Notes under the pieces: generated by a model
What the model was told of the DNA's origin: nothing
Seen by the model: the letters and a program-made list of their open reading frames with translations, nothing else
Databases searched by the model: none
From: an uncultured Rickettsiella sp.
GTDB lineage: Bacteria; Pseudomonadota; Gammaproteobacteria; Diplorickettsiales; Diplorickettsiaceae
DNA length: 64,000 bases
Direction of reading: 5' to 3'
Assembly (NCBI GenBank): GCA_947058615.1
Contig: CAMSHF010000001.1
Span: forward strand, 1-64,000
In this document: piece by piece, positions 25,153-36,600 of the stretch
Layout of the letters: each line of letters starts with the position of its first letter
How positions within the stretch are numbered: the stretch's first letter is position 1
Program-made: the position numbers and the translations under genes

Positions 25153-26694
25153 CTACTCGCGAATACAGATCTTTTCATTATCCCTCATTCTGAAATCGGG
25201 TAAAAAATCCGTAAATAAAATATTTAAATCATCTTCAGAAGTTAACACTTTCATAATGTAGGTATCCGGTCGAATTAAATACCCGCACACACCTAAATGA
25301 CCATAAATTAATCCTTTATTTTTAGTTTTACTAACTAGAATTACCTTTATTAAAGTATTTTTATAATAAGAATCCATGTCTAGGTATTTATTATAAAATA
25401 AAATTAAATTGAACTGAGTAGGAGATATAGCATCATATACAGATCTACCATCTTCCATTATAAAATTAGGCATCCTATTTCCAACAATATCTGTTAAATT
25501 TTTAAAATTATAATTAATTTTATGCTGTGAAATATTTTGAATTTCTTTTCGATTAAATCGCCTAAAGTTCAAAAACCTCTTTTGAGCAATATTAAGAAAT
25601 CTTTTTGTAGCATTATTGCCAAAAATGACCTCGCTCATTTTATTATTATAATGAAATAACCTATGGGCAATCGGTAGTCTTTCATCAGTATACGTTTCCA
25701 TTATAGATGGGCGTAATCGATTTAGTACAGTTAAAGCTACTTTCCACCCAACATTAAAAGCATCCTGTATTCCTGTATTAAGCCCTTGTGAGCCAATTGG
25801 GCTTTGAATATGAGCTGCATCGCCCGCATAAACTACTCTATTTTCATAAAAACTATTGACCACAAATTGTTTTGGATTAAAGGTTGATATCCATTTTGGA
25901 TCACAAATAACCGCGTCATAAAAATTTATACTTTTCATAAGATCTGAAAATAATTCCAGTACATAACTATCGCAAAATTTTTGATCAGATTTTTCTGTAG
26001 TAATAATTCTATAAATAAAATTATCCTTGTCTCTTTCTATAGGCATAATATAAAGAAAAGAACGTTTTTTTAAAAAAAATAAATGCCTTTCATCAAAAGG
26101 TAGAGCTAATTTTTTAATAGTTACATCAGCCATTAGAAAAGTTTCATTATGTTCTTCGCCATTGAAATCCATATTATCAAATTTTCTGACAGAGCTATGT
26201 CCTCCATCACATGCTAAAAGATAACGTGTTTTAATTTTATAATAGATACCTTTTTTTTTATCAAAAATAGAACAAATAATACAATCTTCATTCCGATTAA
26301 AATTAATAAGTTCCATTTCTCTTTCTATTATGGCACCTGTATTTAAAAGCTTATCATTGAGAATTTGCGTGGTTTTTGATTGTGAAATTTGTAATATAAA
26401 ATTATACTTACTCTCAAGATGAGAAAAATCAGCTGTACCAATTTTTCGATTTCTATAATAATAATTTAGATAATACGTTGGAATACCAGCTCTTACCATG
26501 ATTTCGGCAACTTCTAGCGTATTTAAAACTTCAAGTGTGCGAGAAGTAATTGTCATCGCTTTACTCTTACTAGACCATGAAGATTGTTTATCTATTATTC
26601 TAAAAGAAACTCCAAATTTTTTTAATATAAGGGCTAATGTTAATCCTACTGGACCTGCACCTACAATCAATATTTCACAATCAAGCATAAACAA
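25153..26694 (-). CDS. FAD-dependent aromatic monooxygenase (PHBH/MhpA/RdmE-like), 513 aa
   Basis: Class A flavoprotein hydroxylase. The FAD-binding Rossmann motif is ILIVGAGPVGLTLALIL (about residues 8-24), the middle GD motif is YLLACDGGHSSVRK, and the second FAD motif is GDAAHIQSPIGSQGLNTGIQ (about 290-309). The C-terminal thioredoxin-like domain is present, judged from length. Enzymes of this family hydroxylate phenolic rings or aromatic polyketides using NAD(P)H and O2. It is the last gene of the PKS operon and overlaps the preceding monooxygenase gene by 14 bases. The N-terminus is slightly different from the sister gene, so these are not recent duplicates. The substrate is not known. 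Confidence 0.88.
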   Translation of the reverse strand: MFMLDCEILIVGAGPVGLTLALILKKFGVSFRIIDKQSSWSSKSKAMTITSRTLEVLNTLEVAEIMVRAGIPTYYLNYYYRNRKIGTADFSHLESKYNFILQISQSKTTQILNDKLLNTGAIIEREMELINFNRNEDCIICSIFDKKKGIYYKIKTRYLLACDGGHSSVRKFDNMDFNGEEHNETFLMADVTIKKLALPFDERHLFFLKKRSFLYIMPIERDKDNFIYRIITTEKSDQKFCDSYVLELFSDLMKSINFYDAVICDPKWISTFNPKQFVVNSFYENRVVYAGDAAHIQSPIGSQGLNTGIQDAFNVGWKVALTVLNRLRPSIMETYTDERLPIAHRLFHYNNKMSEVIFGNNATKRFLNIAQKRFLNFRRFNRKEIQNISQHKINYNFKNLTDIVGNRMPNFIMEDGRSVYDAISPTQFNLILFYNKYLDMDSYYKNTLIKVILVSKTKNKGLIYGHLGVCGYLIRPDTYIMKVLTSEDDLNILFTDFLPDFRMRDNEKICIRE

Positions 26695-28177
26695 TATTAC
26701 TCATGACAGAAAATATTAAATTTGGTTTTGTAATGGAGAATATATATAAATCTGGACGAATAATTAAACAAAAGCCATTTTCTAGTAGTGAAATAATGTT
26801 ATATTCGTAAATATCTTGTATTTTCAAATTTTTAATATTACTAATTTTATCTATATCAATAAAAATATAATTCAACTTCCTATCAAAATCAGAAAAACAT
26901 ATCTTTGTCTGATTATATTTTTTATCAATAAGAATACTCCATTGATTTGTTAAAATCTCATCAAGTCTTTTAACTTGGTTATTTTGAGTTAAAATATAAA
27001 TAGAAGGTAGCAAATATCCGCCAGAATACGAATTTTTTTCAAAATAAAAAGAACATCTGGGTGTAAGTTTAATTTTTCGGTAATATTGACTGCTAAGAAT
27101 TGAGTTTTTATTATTAGTTTTTTTTACATTTTTGGCTAATAAACGAATAAATTCCATAATTTCGCGTATAGCGAATGTTCGCTCTTTGTGATATGTCTTG
27201 AGAAGATTAGGCGACACTCCACAATGAACAACCTCTGCTAATTTCCAACATAAATTCTGCGCGTCTCGAATTCCAGAACACATGCCTTGCCCTCCATAAG
27301 GAGGAACTAAATGCGCCGCATCACCAAGCAAATAAATATTATCTTGTGAAAACTTTCTCGCTAAGCAAAAATTTCTTTTATAAATTCTTGCGCGAATAAT
27401 TTTAGGGTCAATTCCTTCTAGAAAATCTTCTAAAAGCATACAGGCAAGTAAGTTATAATCGGTAAGTACCATCCCAGAATTTATTTTAACTTCAAAACGC
27501 CTCATTTCATAAGGAAAATTAATAGTTACACAGGAAAGTTTGCAAGTTTTTTTTTCGGCAATTTTATTAATATTAATTTGTAACTGTTCACTATCTTGCA
27601 TATCGATAACCATCCAATCTTCACTGGGATCTAATTCATCGAATTGAATTCCACACAAAGACCTAATAGTGCTTCGCCCACCATCACATGCTAGTATATA
27701 ATTAGCCTTAATCTGAATTTGACGATTTTGATAAATCGCCGTTGCCATATAGTAATCAGTTTCTTTTTTTATATTAATTAATTCACACGGCCGAGATATA
27801 TGTACAGACTGTGAATGCTCAAGTTTATCAATTAAAAGCTTTTCTAGATCTGGCTGATAAAATGTTGACAAAATAGGAAATTCGAAAGGGCAAAAATCAC
27901 TATCAGGAATAAAAAAACTATATTCGCCGTTAGGTGAAAAATATTGAACGTGTGGCTTTTTGCATATATTTTTAATGTCTTCATCTTGAAGGCATAAATT
28001 TCTTAAAAGACGTAAAGATTCATCGTCTATGCCAATTGCTCTAGGATAAGTATATGCTTCAGACTTTTTGTCAATCAATAACGACTTAATCTGAAATTTA
28101 TCTAAATAATTGGCAGCAGCTAATCCAACTGGTCCTGCACCAACAATTAATACCGTAAATTGATTTTCAATTGACAT
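26681..28177 (-). CDS. FAD-dependent aromatic monooxygenase (MhpA-like), 498 aa
   Basis: Second class A hydroxylase of the cluster. It has VLIVGAGPVGLAAANYL at the N-terminus, ILACDGGRSTIRSLCG in the middle and GDAAHLVPPYGGQGMCSGIR (about residues 284-303), closely matching 3-(3-hydroxyphenyl)propionate hydroxylase-like enzymes. It overlaps the reductase gene upstream by 11 bases and the other monooxygenase gene downstream by 14 bases, so the three are translationally coupled. Location in a PKS operon suggests tailoring of an aromatic product (inference); degradation of phenolics is the alternative, but no ring-cleavage genes are nearby. Confidence 0.88.
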   Translation of the reverse strand: MSIENQFTVLIVGAGPVGLAAANYLDKFQIKSLLIDKKSEAYTYPRAIGIDDESLRLLRNLCLQDEDIKNICKKPHVQYFSPNGEYSFFIPDSDFCPFEFPILSTFYQPDLEKLLIDKLEHSQSVHISRPCELINIKKETDYYMATAIYQNRQIQIKANYILACDGGRSTIRSLCGIQFDELDPSEDWMVIDMQDSEQLQININKIAEKKTCKLSCVTINFPYEMRRFEVKINSGMVLTDYNLLACMLLEDFLEGIDPKIIRARIYKRNFCLARKFSQDNIYLLGDAAHLVPPYGGQGMCSGIRDAQNLCWKLAEVVHCGVSPNLLKTYHKERTFAIREIMEFIRLLAKNVKKTNNKNSILSSQYYRKIKLTPRCSFYFEKNSYSGGYLLPSIYILTQNNQVKRLDEILTNQWSILIDKKYNQTKICFSDFDRKLNYIFIDIDKISNIKNLKIQDIYEYNIISLLENGFCLIIRPDLYIFSITKPNLIFSVMSNIVYA

Positions 28178-29396
28178 AATTTTTTAAAGTAGAGTCATTA
28201 TTGTTAACATTCATATAAAATACAATTTTACCCCTAGTGTGCCCCGAATCTATAGATTTATGTGCTTCAGCTGCTTGAGCTAGAGAAAATACTTGAAAAA
28301 CGCAAGATTTTACTTTATCAGTCCTTATGTGCTCAGCTAGCAGCTTTAGTCCAGTAATATTTGGCTCAAAAAATGAATAATTAAAATATCTTCCATGTTC
28401 TTTAATTTGATAAAATTTACGCTCTAAGGTATTAGAAACAAATTGACGCATACCAACATGCAGCCCTTTTGAATCAGTAAACGGCATCATTGGTCCAACA
28501 ATAGAAATATACCTAGAGGAATACGAGAAAATCTTTAATAATTCAAGATCAAAATACTTCAGTATGTTTTTATATTTTGAAACGTCCCAGGTTTCATCAG
28601 CCCCAGCCAGCATCTCTAAACAAGAAGTTAATACCGCCTCAATTTGCAATTCTATTGCCTTGTATAATGAGACACTTTTTAATAATGGTAAAATAGAATC
28701 TGTATGGGACTTACCTAGTAAATCATAAGCAATATCACAATTTCTTACTCTTTTGCTATAATCTTCTTTTTCGTAATTAATTACTTCATCTGCACCTAGT
28801 CTATTAAGATAATCGACGTTAGCTTCACTACAAGTAGTGACAACATAAGCGTTCAGTGCTTTTAAGAATTGAATGGCATAGCTTCCAACTCCACCTGCTC
28901 CAGCAGAAACAAAAACCTGCTTACCCGCATAGTCCTCACATCGCATACCACTCTGAGTAATCAAAGCATGATAGGTAGTAAGGGCAACATACGGAAATGA
29001 GGCGGCTTGAACATGAGTAACATTAGTCGGTTTATTTGTAATTTCAGAAGTTGGTATACAAACAAATTCGGCATGGCTCCCCTGCTTCATTCCTAATGCT
29101 CTAAAGGGACTTACCACACCAAAAACACTATCACCTTTTTTATACTCCTGTACGTCTTCGCCGACTTTAACAATTACTCCTGAGAAATCTCGTCCTAATA
29201 TAATCGGCAATGGAGCTTTTAACGAAAAAATCGTTTTCCCATAGCCAGCTCTAATTCGTGCATCAATCGGATTAAGTGATGCAGCATATACTTCAACAAG
29301 TACTTCATCTTTGTTTGGTTCTGGAACGGCGTATTGAACAAGATCTAATGCCTTAACTGGATCAGTATCATATTTTTTAAGCATAACTACTTGCAT
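28167..29396 (-). CDS. MDR-family NADPH oxidoreductase, RTN4IP1-like, 409 aa
   Basis: Zinc-independent medium-chain reductase. The N-terminal GroES-like part has PDKDEVLVEV-like PNKDEVLVEVYAASLNPID and PIILGRDFSGVIVKVG. The Rossmann motif is VSAGAGGVGSYAIQFLKAL (about residues 151-169). An insertion of about 60 residues after DLLGKSHTDSILPL and the GPMMPFTDSKGLHVG stretch recall the RTN4IP1 subgroup of quinone reductases. It ends with HTRGKIVF, typical of the superfamily. I prefer the ATG at 29396, since AGGA lies 8 bases upstream; the frame opens at 29402. In PKS clusters such enzymes act as trans enoyl reductases or reduce quinones. The cluster has no embedded ER. Confidence 0.82.
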   Translation of the reverse strand: MQVVMLKKYDTDPVKALDLVQYAVPEPNKDEVLVEVYAASLNPIDARIRAGYGKTIFSLKAPLPIILGRDFSGVIVKVGEDVQEYKKGDSVFGVVSPFRALGMKQGSHAEFVCIPTSEITNKPTNVTHVQAASFPYVALTTYHALITQSGMRCEDYAGKQVFVSAGAGGVGSYAIQFLKALNAYVVTTCSEANVDYLNRLGADEVINYEKEDYSKRVRNCDIAYDLLGKSHTDSILPLLKSVSLYKAIELQIEAVLTSCLEMLAGADETWDVSKYKNILKYFDLELLKIFSYSSRYISIVGPMMPFTDSKGLHVGMRQFVSNTLERKFYQIKEHGRYFNYSFFEPNITGLKLLAEHIRTDKVKSCVFQVFSLAQAAEAHKSIDSGHTRGKIVFYMNVNNNDSTLKNYVN

Positions 29397-29416
29397 TACC
29401 ATTATCCTTTTAAATA

Positions 29417-32400
29417 TTAAATTAAATTATATGCTATTATTTCTTTCAAAATATTCTGAATAAAAAAAGATATATCCTTAGATATATGAGGGGTCAAATT
29501 ATCATTCTTTACAAAAAAATGATCCCCTTCGTATTTTTTTAACATTATTTGTTTTGACGTAAAGTTTGACCATTCCTCCATTTCTTTTTCAGTTACCCGA
29601 TCATCTAAAACACCATGTAGTGCAAGAATGGGTTTTGAAATATAGTTTGTTTGAAAGCGACACGAAGAAACAATGCAAAGATCTGCAATTAACATTTTCA
29701 AAAAATATTTAGCGTCATCAATTTTAAAATTAAAATTTTCAAGTTTTAAGATTTTTAATAGTTTAGAAATTTGCTTTTTATCTAACTCTTCAAACTCGTT
29801 AAAAATATTAGGAATGTTTAATCCAAATTCTTCTTGTATTTTATTATCGATTTTTTTTAACCACGGATTATCTTGTAAAAGAGGTGATGAACAAGCGGCA
29901 ACAACAATTCCACATGCCTGACTAATATTTTTAAAATTTAACATTAAAGAAAAAGCAACTAAGGCTCCAAAACTATGTCCATACAGTATAAATGGTAGAT
30001 TAGTATGTTCCTTAATCAAAGGTGTTAAATACTCATTAAAAAAATTAAGATTTAGACATAATGCTTCATTTTTTCGTTCTTCGCGGCCCGGAAGTTGAAT
30101 AGGAGAAAGATGTATCCAACTAGGCAAATATTTTCCTAATATATTAAAAATAGTAGCGCCCGCTCCTCCGTATGGAATCGCATATAAAACACATTTAGCT
30201 TGTGAATTAATCGAAGTATTTTTTATCCATTTATCTATACTATTTGATATAGGATCAGTATGAATTAAAATTTTTAAATTGGAAACAACATCTATAAGAT
30301 TTTCACGCTTATCAAAACAATTCAAAATATCTTTGATACTCATGCTTGTTGTTAAATCAACAATATTTAATTCACTCTTCAAACAACAATCTAATTTTTC
30401 TTTTAAAACCAAAGCTGAAATTGAATCTAAACCATAATTTGTTAAGGGTAATTTCGTATCTATTATTTCCTTGTCGATAATACCTAATAGTAAGCAAAAT
30501 GTATCTACTACAAACTGCTCAAACTCTTGTTCATTATTAAAAGTATTACTTATTGGATGCGTAAAATCAGAAACAGTTTGACTTATATCCATTTTTACTT
30601 GTTTCATTCGACACCCTGAAATTTCTGCAATTAAGAAATTTTCAGAATCAAAGAGTTGTAGATCACCAGTAAGTTCGTCATCAGATTCATTAATTATATT
30701 AATTAAACATTTAATATTGTTCTGATATTTTTCTTGAGTAAATAAAGTAAGTTTCTTAATAGAAGCCACCATATACTTGTTTTTGGAAGAGGAACAATAA
30801 CTATGCATGTGAAAAGCTTGCGCGCAACAATCTAATACTTCAGGAGAAAAAGGGATTTTAGTTTCAATGTTTTTTTCATTTTGAATATGTACTAAAAACT
30901 GCCTTTCGGACAAAACATCTATTTTATTGATTCTTTGAATATTTTTACCTAAAGGTAAATTAAGTTCTCGATTTAAGTAGGAATAAAAAGTTTCGCCTGA
31001 CATGGCGCTAGAAGCACTCTCATTATCATAATGAAAATCTATATTAACGCTATCAGCAAACTCAATATTACCTCTTACATGCTCTACCCATTTAGAGCTT
31101 AAGGATGATGGCTTTGATAAAAATATCCAACTGGAAGTTTTATCAGATGAACAAAACTTAATAATTATTTTTCTATTTTCAGATTTTTTAATAATTATTG
31201 GAGCAGTAAATGATAGGTTAGAAATAGTAACATTATGCGAATAATCTAGTACTGAAATCAATAAATCAATATAAATACCTATATGGACAATATTGTGCGT
31301 ATCTTTTATTTTATCATTATTTTGCAATAAATCTGTAATATCAAAAAATTTTATATCTCCTGGAACATCAATAATTTTTGGCTGATTATTTAACGTAGTG
31401 TTTTCTTTGAATTTTGGCCAATAAACCATTTTTTCAAACGGATAGGTAGGTAAAGATATCTTTAAATAAGAATTTTCTCGATAAAATGCTTCCCAATTAA
31501 TGCATTCGCCAGAATTAAGTAATGTAAAAAAAATAGAAATAAGCCAATCGCATGTTGGAGCATAATCTGTTTCTAGTTTCAAAAAAACATCTTTATCAAG
31601 GCTTTTAAGTTTTCCATTATTTATGCTATAAAAAACATTGGATGCTATTTTATTATTTGAGTTGATAATTGTATTTAATTGTTCATCACTAATATCATCA
31701 AAATTATTTATTGTAAGTAATAATTCATTGTTTATCAAATCATTGTTTTGACATAATAGCAAAGGAAAAATACAAGCTAAACCACTGTAACACCATTTAG
31801 TATCATCAAAGAAATTTTGAAGCAAATTAACTAAAGATAATCCAACAAGCAAATAATCACAGATACGAACATGCTGTATAGGAAATTTTCTACCTAATAG
31901 TATTGTATATGCTTTTTCATATTCACTAGGATAAAATTTCTTAATATCCTTAAGATAAGGTATCGTTTTATAAATTAGTTCGCTGCTAATACCAATAGAA
32001 TATTTTGCAGTGTTGGCTAACATGGAATCAGGATAATTAATAATGTAATTAAGTTTATCTAACAATTCTTTTTTTGTATTAACTAAAATATTAATTTTAT
32101 ATTTTTCAAAACTTCTGGAAATATTAGTTGTATAGCAAATTTGATCGATACTAAAATTATTATCTTCTTTTATCATTTCTATAAATTTTTTTATGTAAGC
32201 AATCAGTGAGTTTTTATTTTTTGCAGATAAACAAAAAATTTTTTTTAACTTAGATTCTGCGCTAGGTTTATTGATATATTTTGATATTATCGCACTAGCA
32301 TTTGTTCCACTAAAACCAAATGAATTCAAAGCAATAGCTTTGTTTGTCATATCAATTGGGATGATTTTTTTCGTAATGGTAATATTTGATGTCAATTTTA

Positions 32401-33616
32401 TGCGTGAATTGATATGTTGCGCATCCAATGGGTATGGTCCGATACAATTATTTTGCAGCATTAAAATAGCTTTTATCATTCCAGCAAGGCCCGAACAAGC
32501 TTCTGCATGCCCAAAATTAGCTTTTGATGAACCAATATACAAAGGAAATTCTCGCAAACTATCATCAGAAAATAGAACATCCTGAATAGCTTGAAACTCA
32601 ATAGGATCTCCAAGTGGCGTTCCTGTTCCATGCATTTCATAGTAGATGATCTGATTAGAATTTAACTCACTATCCTGGATCATAGACTTAATCAGTTTTT
32701 TTTGAGCTTGTCCATTTGGAACAGTTAAACCACTACTATGACCATCATGGTTAGTTTTAATAGATTCTATAACCGCCAAAATATTGTCATTATCATAAAT
32801 AGCGTCATCAAGTCTCTTAAGCAAGAGCACCGCACAACCTTCAGCGCGTCCATAACCATCTGCAGTTGCACTCAGCGTCTTGCAATATCCGTCTGATGAA
32901 AGTGCATGAATATCATTAAGTTGAATATTCAAATATTCATCTAGAATTAGATTTGTCGCCCCTGAAAAAGCATAATTACATTTATTATTCAGAAGGGCGT
33001 TACAAGCTACATTTAATGCTACAAGTGAGGATGAACAAGCGGTATCAAGCGTGACAGCCTCACTTTCATAATCCATAATATATGCAATTCTTCCTGAAAG
33101 AACACTAGCAAGCGTTCCCGTAAGTGAATACGGGCTACTATGTCCATTTCTGGATAAGATTTGATTAAAGTCCGAATTAATCGATCCAATATAAATAGCA
33201 GTTTTTTTATCAATGCGCCTTGCATTATAACCCGCATATTCAGCAGCTTCCCAAATAAGTTCTAACATAATACGCTGTTGCGGATCCATTTCTGCTGCTT
33301 CATTTGGTGAGATTCCAAAAAATAGCGGATCAAATTTTGCAATAGTTTCTAAATAAGAAGCTGGTTGACTTAATGAAATATTAGTTTCAGAAAGCCTAGT
33401 TGGAGGATATATTTTATTAACAATTTCGCCATCTCTAATAAGACTCCAATATTTTTGTGGAGTATCACACCCCCCTGGAAATCGACAGGACATGCCTACT
33501 ATAGCAATTTTAGATTTTTTTTTAATATTACTAATTTTTAAATTTTTTATTATCGATATAGATTCTTTTAATTTTTTTTTAAGAATTTCAATTTCTTCTT
33601 GTTGTGTTAATAACAT
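29417..33616 (-). CDS. Polyketide synthase: KS-(no active AT)-DH/PT-like-ACP-TE, 1399 aa
   Basis: A coiled-coil docking segment (1-35) precedes the KS, with active Cys in DTACSSSL (about 192), HGTGTPLGDP (about 329) and NFGHAEACSG (about 370). Residues 445-715 fill the AT position but lack GHSxGE; a weak VGLSLV and the post-AT linker PTYPFEKMVYW suggest an eroded AT. A double-hotdog DH or product-template-like domain follows (about 755-1010), with HNIVHIG instead of HxxxGxxxxP but a possible catalytic Asp in PEVLDCC. The ACP has GLDSIS (about 1080). The TE has GHSFG (about 1215) and GDHF (about 1367). No KR, ER or MT is seen. It starts 7 bases after the upstream PKS, so the two probably work in series. 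Confidence 0.93.
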   Translation of the reverse strand: MLLTQQEEIEILKKKLKESISIIKNLKISNIKKKSKIAIVGMSCRFPGGCDTPQKYWSLIRDGEIVNKIYPPTRLSETNISLSQPASYLETIAKFDPLFFGISPNEAAEMDPQQRIMLELIWEAAEYAGYNARRIDKKTAIYIGSINSDFNQILSRNGHSSPYSLTGTLASVLSGRIAYIMDYESEAVTLDTACSSSLVALNVACNALLNNKCNYAFSGATNLILDEYLNIQLNDIHALSSDGYCKTLSATADGYGRAEGCAVLLLKRLDDAIYDNDNILAVIESIKTNHDGHSSGLTVPNGQAQKKLIKSMIQDSELNSNQIIYYEMHGTGTPLGDPIEFQAIQDVLFSDDSLREFPLYIGSSKANFGHAEACSGLAGMIKAILMLQNNCIGPYPLDAQHINSRIKLTSNITITKKIIPIDMTNKAIALNSFGFSGTNASAIISKYINKPSAESKLKKIFCLSAKNKNSLIAYIKKFIEMIKEDNNFSIDQICYTTNISRSFEKYKINILVNTKKELLDKLNYIINYPDSMLANTAKYSIGISSELIYKTIPYLKDIKKFYPSEYEKAYTILLGRKFPIQHVRICDYLLVGLSLVNLLQNFFDDTKWCYSGLACIFPLLLCQNNDLINNELLLTINNFDDISDEQLNTIINSNNKIASNVFYSINNGKLKSLDKDVFLKLETDYAPTCDWLISIFFTLLNSGECINWEAFYRENSYLKISLPTYPFEKMVYWPKFKENTTLNNQPKIIDVPGDIKFFDITDLLQNNDKIKDTHNIVHIGIYIDLLISVLDYSHNVTISNLSFTAPIIIKKSENRKIIIKFCSSDKTSSWIFLSKPSSLSSKWVEHVRGNIEFADSVNIDFHYDNESASSAMSGETFYSYLNRELNLPLGKNIQRINKIDVLSERQFLVHIQNEKNIETKIPFSPEVLDCCAQAFHMHSYCSSSKNKYMVASIKKLTLFTQEKYQNNIKCLINIINESDDELTGDLQLFDSENFLIAEISGCRMKQVKMDISQTVSDFTHPISNTFNNEQEFEQFVVDTFCLLLGIIDKEIIDTKLPLTNYGLDSISALVLKEKLDCCLKSELNIVDLTTSMSIKDILNCFDKRENLIDVVSNLKILIHTDPISNSIDKWIKNTSINSQAKCVLYAIPYGGAGATIFNILGKYLPSWIHLSPIQLPGREERKNEALCLNLNFFNEYLTPLIKEHTNLPFILYGHSFGALVAFSLMLNFKNISQACGIVVAACSSPLLQDNPWLKKIDNKIQEEFGLNIPNIFNEFEELDKKQISKLLKILKLENFNFKIDDAKYFLKMLIADLCIVSSCRFQTNYISKPILALHGVLDDRVTEKEMEEWSNFTSKQIMLKKYEGDHFFVKNDNLTPHISKDISFFIQNILKEIIAYNLI

Positions 33617-33622
33617 AAATAA

Positions 33623-36600
33623 CTACATGGCTCCTTGAATTAAAGTTTCTGTTTCTTGTATAAATAAATCAACATCAATTTCATTATTTTCATTTTCAAA
33701 ACTATTTGCCCGCAAAGTCGGTGCACTTATATCTACATTAAGTAATTGGAGAATGTGTTGATTTAGTTTTTCGCAGGTAGGATAATTAAAAATGTCAACA
33801 TCCTCCAAAACGATATTTAATGATTTATTTAGTGCTCTAACTAGTTCCATAACCATCAATGACTCCATACCTAAATCAAAAAATCCTCTATCAACATTTA
33901 TCTCTTCAAGACTATAACCTAATACCTTGCCAACAATTGATTGAATAAATTCAATTAAATTTAATGGGGTTTTGTCTTGAAATGTAGCTACGTCTAAATT
34001 ACAAACATTAACATCAATATTATTAGCTAAGGCGCTAATTAAATTATTTTCTTTTATAGAGGTAGGTAAATATTCCTCACATGGCCAATGACGTTTCTTT
34101 ATAAAATTTCTAGGGGGAAGATTTAAAATAGAATTATTTTGGTATGGTAAAATTGTGTAATTAATATTAAATCCAATTGACCATAATTTTGCGGCTTGTT
34201 CATAATATTTTTTTTCTATTAAAAAAGTTATTAAGTCAGTATCAGTATCATCATGACAATTTAAAATTTCTGCGCCTATATAGAGTTTTTTTGAAATAAC
34301 TCCGTTGCACCATCTATCCAGTATATTTACTAATTCATCAATATGGTTAACAACACATGAAAGTCGAGCTTTATATGGATCTTTTTTTAATAGGCCTAAT
34401 GCTAATTGCTGAAGATTAGGATTATTAAGTTTTATATAATTGATTAAAATTAAAATATCTTTTTTTAAGCAATCTTGATTTCTAGCAGAAATCAAAATTA
34501 GCTGGTCTCTGTTAGATTGCTCAACGTAAGGTTTTATAACCTCTTCTTCAACTAAAACATGTACATTTGTTCCACCTGCACCGAATGAGCTAATCCCTGC
34601 TCTTCGTTGGTTCAAATCCGTATTTAAATTTTGAATCGTCTGCCATGGTTGCATAGACCGATTCACACTAAAGGGTAAACTATCAAAATTAATAAATGGG
34701 TTATAGGTTGAGCTAAATAATAGAGAGGGAACTAACATTTTATGTTGAAGCTGCAAGACTACTTTAATAAGCTGTACAATCCCCGAGGCAGCTTCAGCAT
34801 GCCCTATATTGGATTTAACTGATCCAATATAACATTGATTGTTTTTAAATTTATCTTTAAATACCTTGGCTAATCCTTCAATCTCAATAGGATCACCAAG
34901 AAGTGTTCCTGTTCCATGTGTCTCAATATATGAGATATCATTCCCAAACCATTTGGCATCATTTAAAGCATTTTCAATACAATTTGCCTGAGCGGATGGA
35001 TCTGGGACAGTATACCCATTGGTCTTTCCGCCATGGCTTACGCCCGAACCAGAAATTTTTGCCAGTTTATTAAACCCAAATTCCGAAGCTAAATTGCCCC
35101 TGCATAATATTACGGCTCCTACTGCTTCAGCAGGGACATAACCATCTCCATCTGCACCGAAAGCATTGCAATGTCCTTTAGCAGACAAATAACCATGCTT
35201 AATTAACATATCATATTTACTTGGATGTAATGTTAAATTAGTACCCCCAACGATAGCTAAATCACATTCCCCGGATTGGATGCTATGCAATGCTAAATGC
35301 AAAGCATAGAGAGAAGAAGAGCATGCAGTATCTACAACTAAACTTGGCCCAGTTAAATCAAAAAAATAAGATACTCGATTTGCAATAGAATAAGTTTGTG
35401 AATTAATGGGTAATGTATTTTCTTTATTTAGTTCAGATAAGATTAGTTGATAATTATTATAGGTACTACCAACTATTACACCGAATCGTCTATTTTGATC
35501 TTTAAGAGCTTTTAATATCGATCGATTAATCCCACTATGCTCAAGACAATCCTGGGCAATCTCTAAGAATATTCGCTCCTGCGGATCCATAAACACCGCA
35601 TCCTTAGGGGCAATACCAAAAAAATCAGCATCAAATTTATCGATATCAGTTAAAAATGATCCAGAAAGCGGATCTTTATATTTTTTATTAAATATTTCAA
35701 CAATATTTTCTTTCAGCGTTCTTGACCAGCGTTCTGTGGGCACGGTACTAACAGAGTCTTTCCCATTTTTAAGATTTTCCCAAAACTGAAATATATTATT
35801 TGCATCCGGAAATCGGCCAGCCATTCCTATAACATAAATTTCCTTATCATCAATATCATCTATATTAGATTTCATAATATTAGATTTTAGCGAAATACTA
35901 TTTTCATAATCTGGATCTAATTTAAGATTTTTTTTTAATTTTCCAATAAGTTCATTCAAATTTTTTGACTCATAAAAAACCGAAATAGGGATATTTCCAT
36001 ATTTTTTTGAAATCTCATTATGCACTTTTAAAATAGTAATCGAGTCAATACCTAACTCAAAAAGGGAAAAATTATGAATATCATGAATTTCGTTTTTTAA
36101 TTCAAGGATATCTAATAATTCAATACTAAAGTTATCAACCTTAACAGCAAAGGTCATATCCTCGCTTTTTTCATTTTTTTTATTTGGCAAATTTTCTAAT
36201 AATTTCCAATGGGATATTTTTTCAAATGGATAGGCAATAAGGTCTTTTCTTATATAAAGAAAATCTGAAAAAAATAAATTCCAATCAATAGCACATCCTT
36301 GCTGCCATAAATGTATGCAAGTAAATAAAATATCTTGTTTGTTATTTATGCAAAAGATATTTTTACCATCCGCATTTAACTCTAGAGTACCGCAAACAAA
36401 TATTAATGCTTCAGGAATAAGAGTTTGCAATGACTTTATTGATTTATTGTCATTTTTAATGTTAGTCAATGGTCGCATTGTGAATAAGCATTTATCTCGT
36501 TCAAAAAAATACAAGTATTTTGCATTTATATTGATATCTAAATTTATATCATTAACTATAATGTCAAAAATATGCTCTATATTTTTTTCGCATAAAGATA

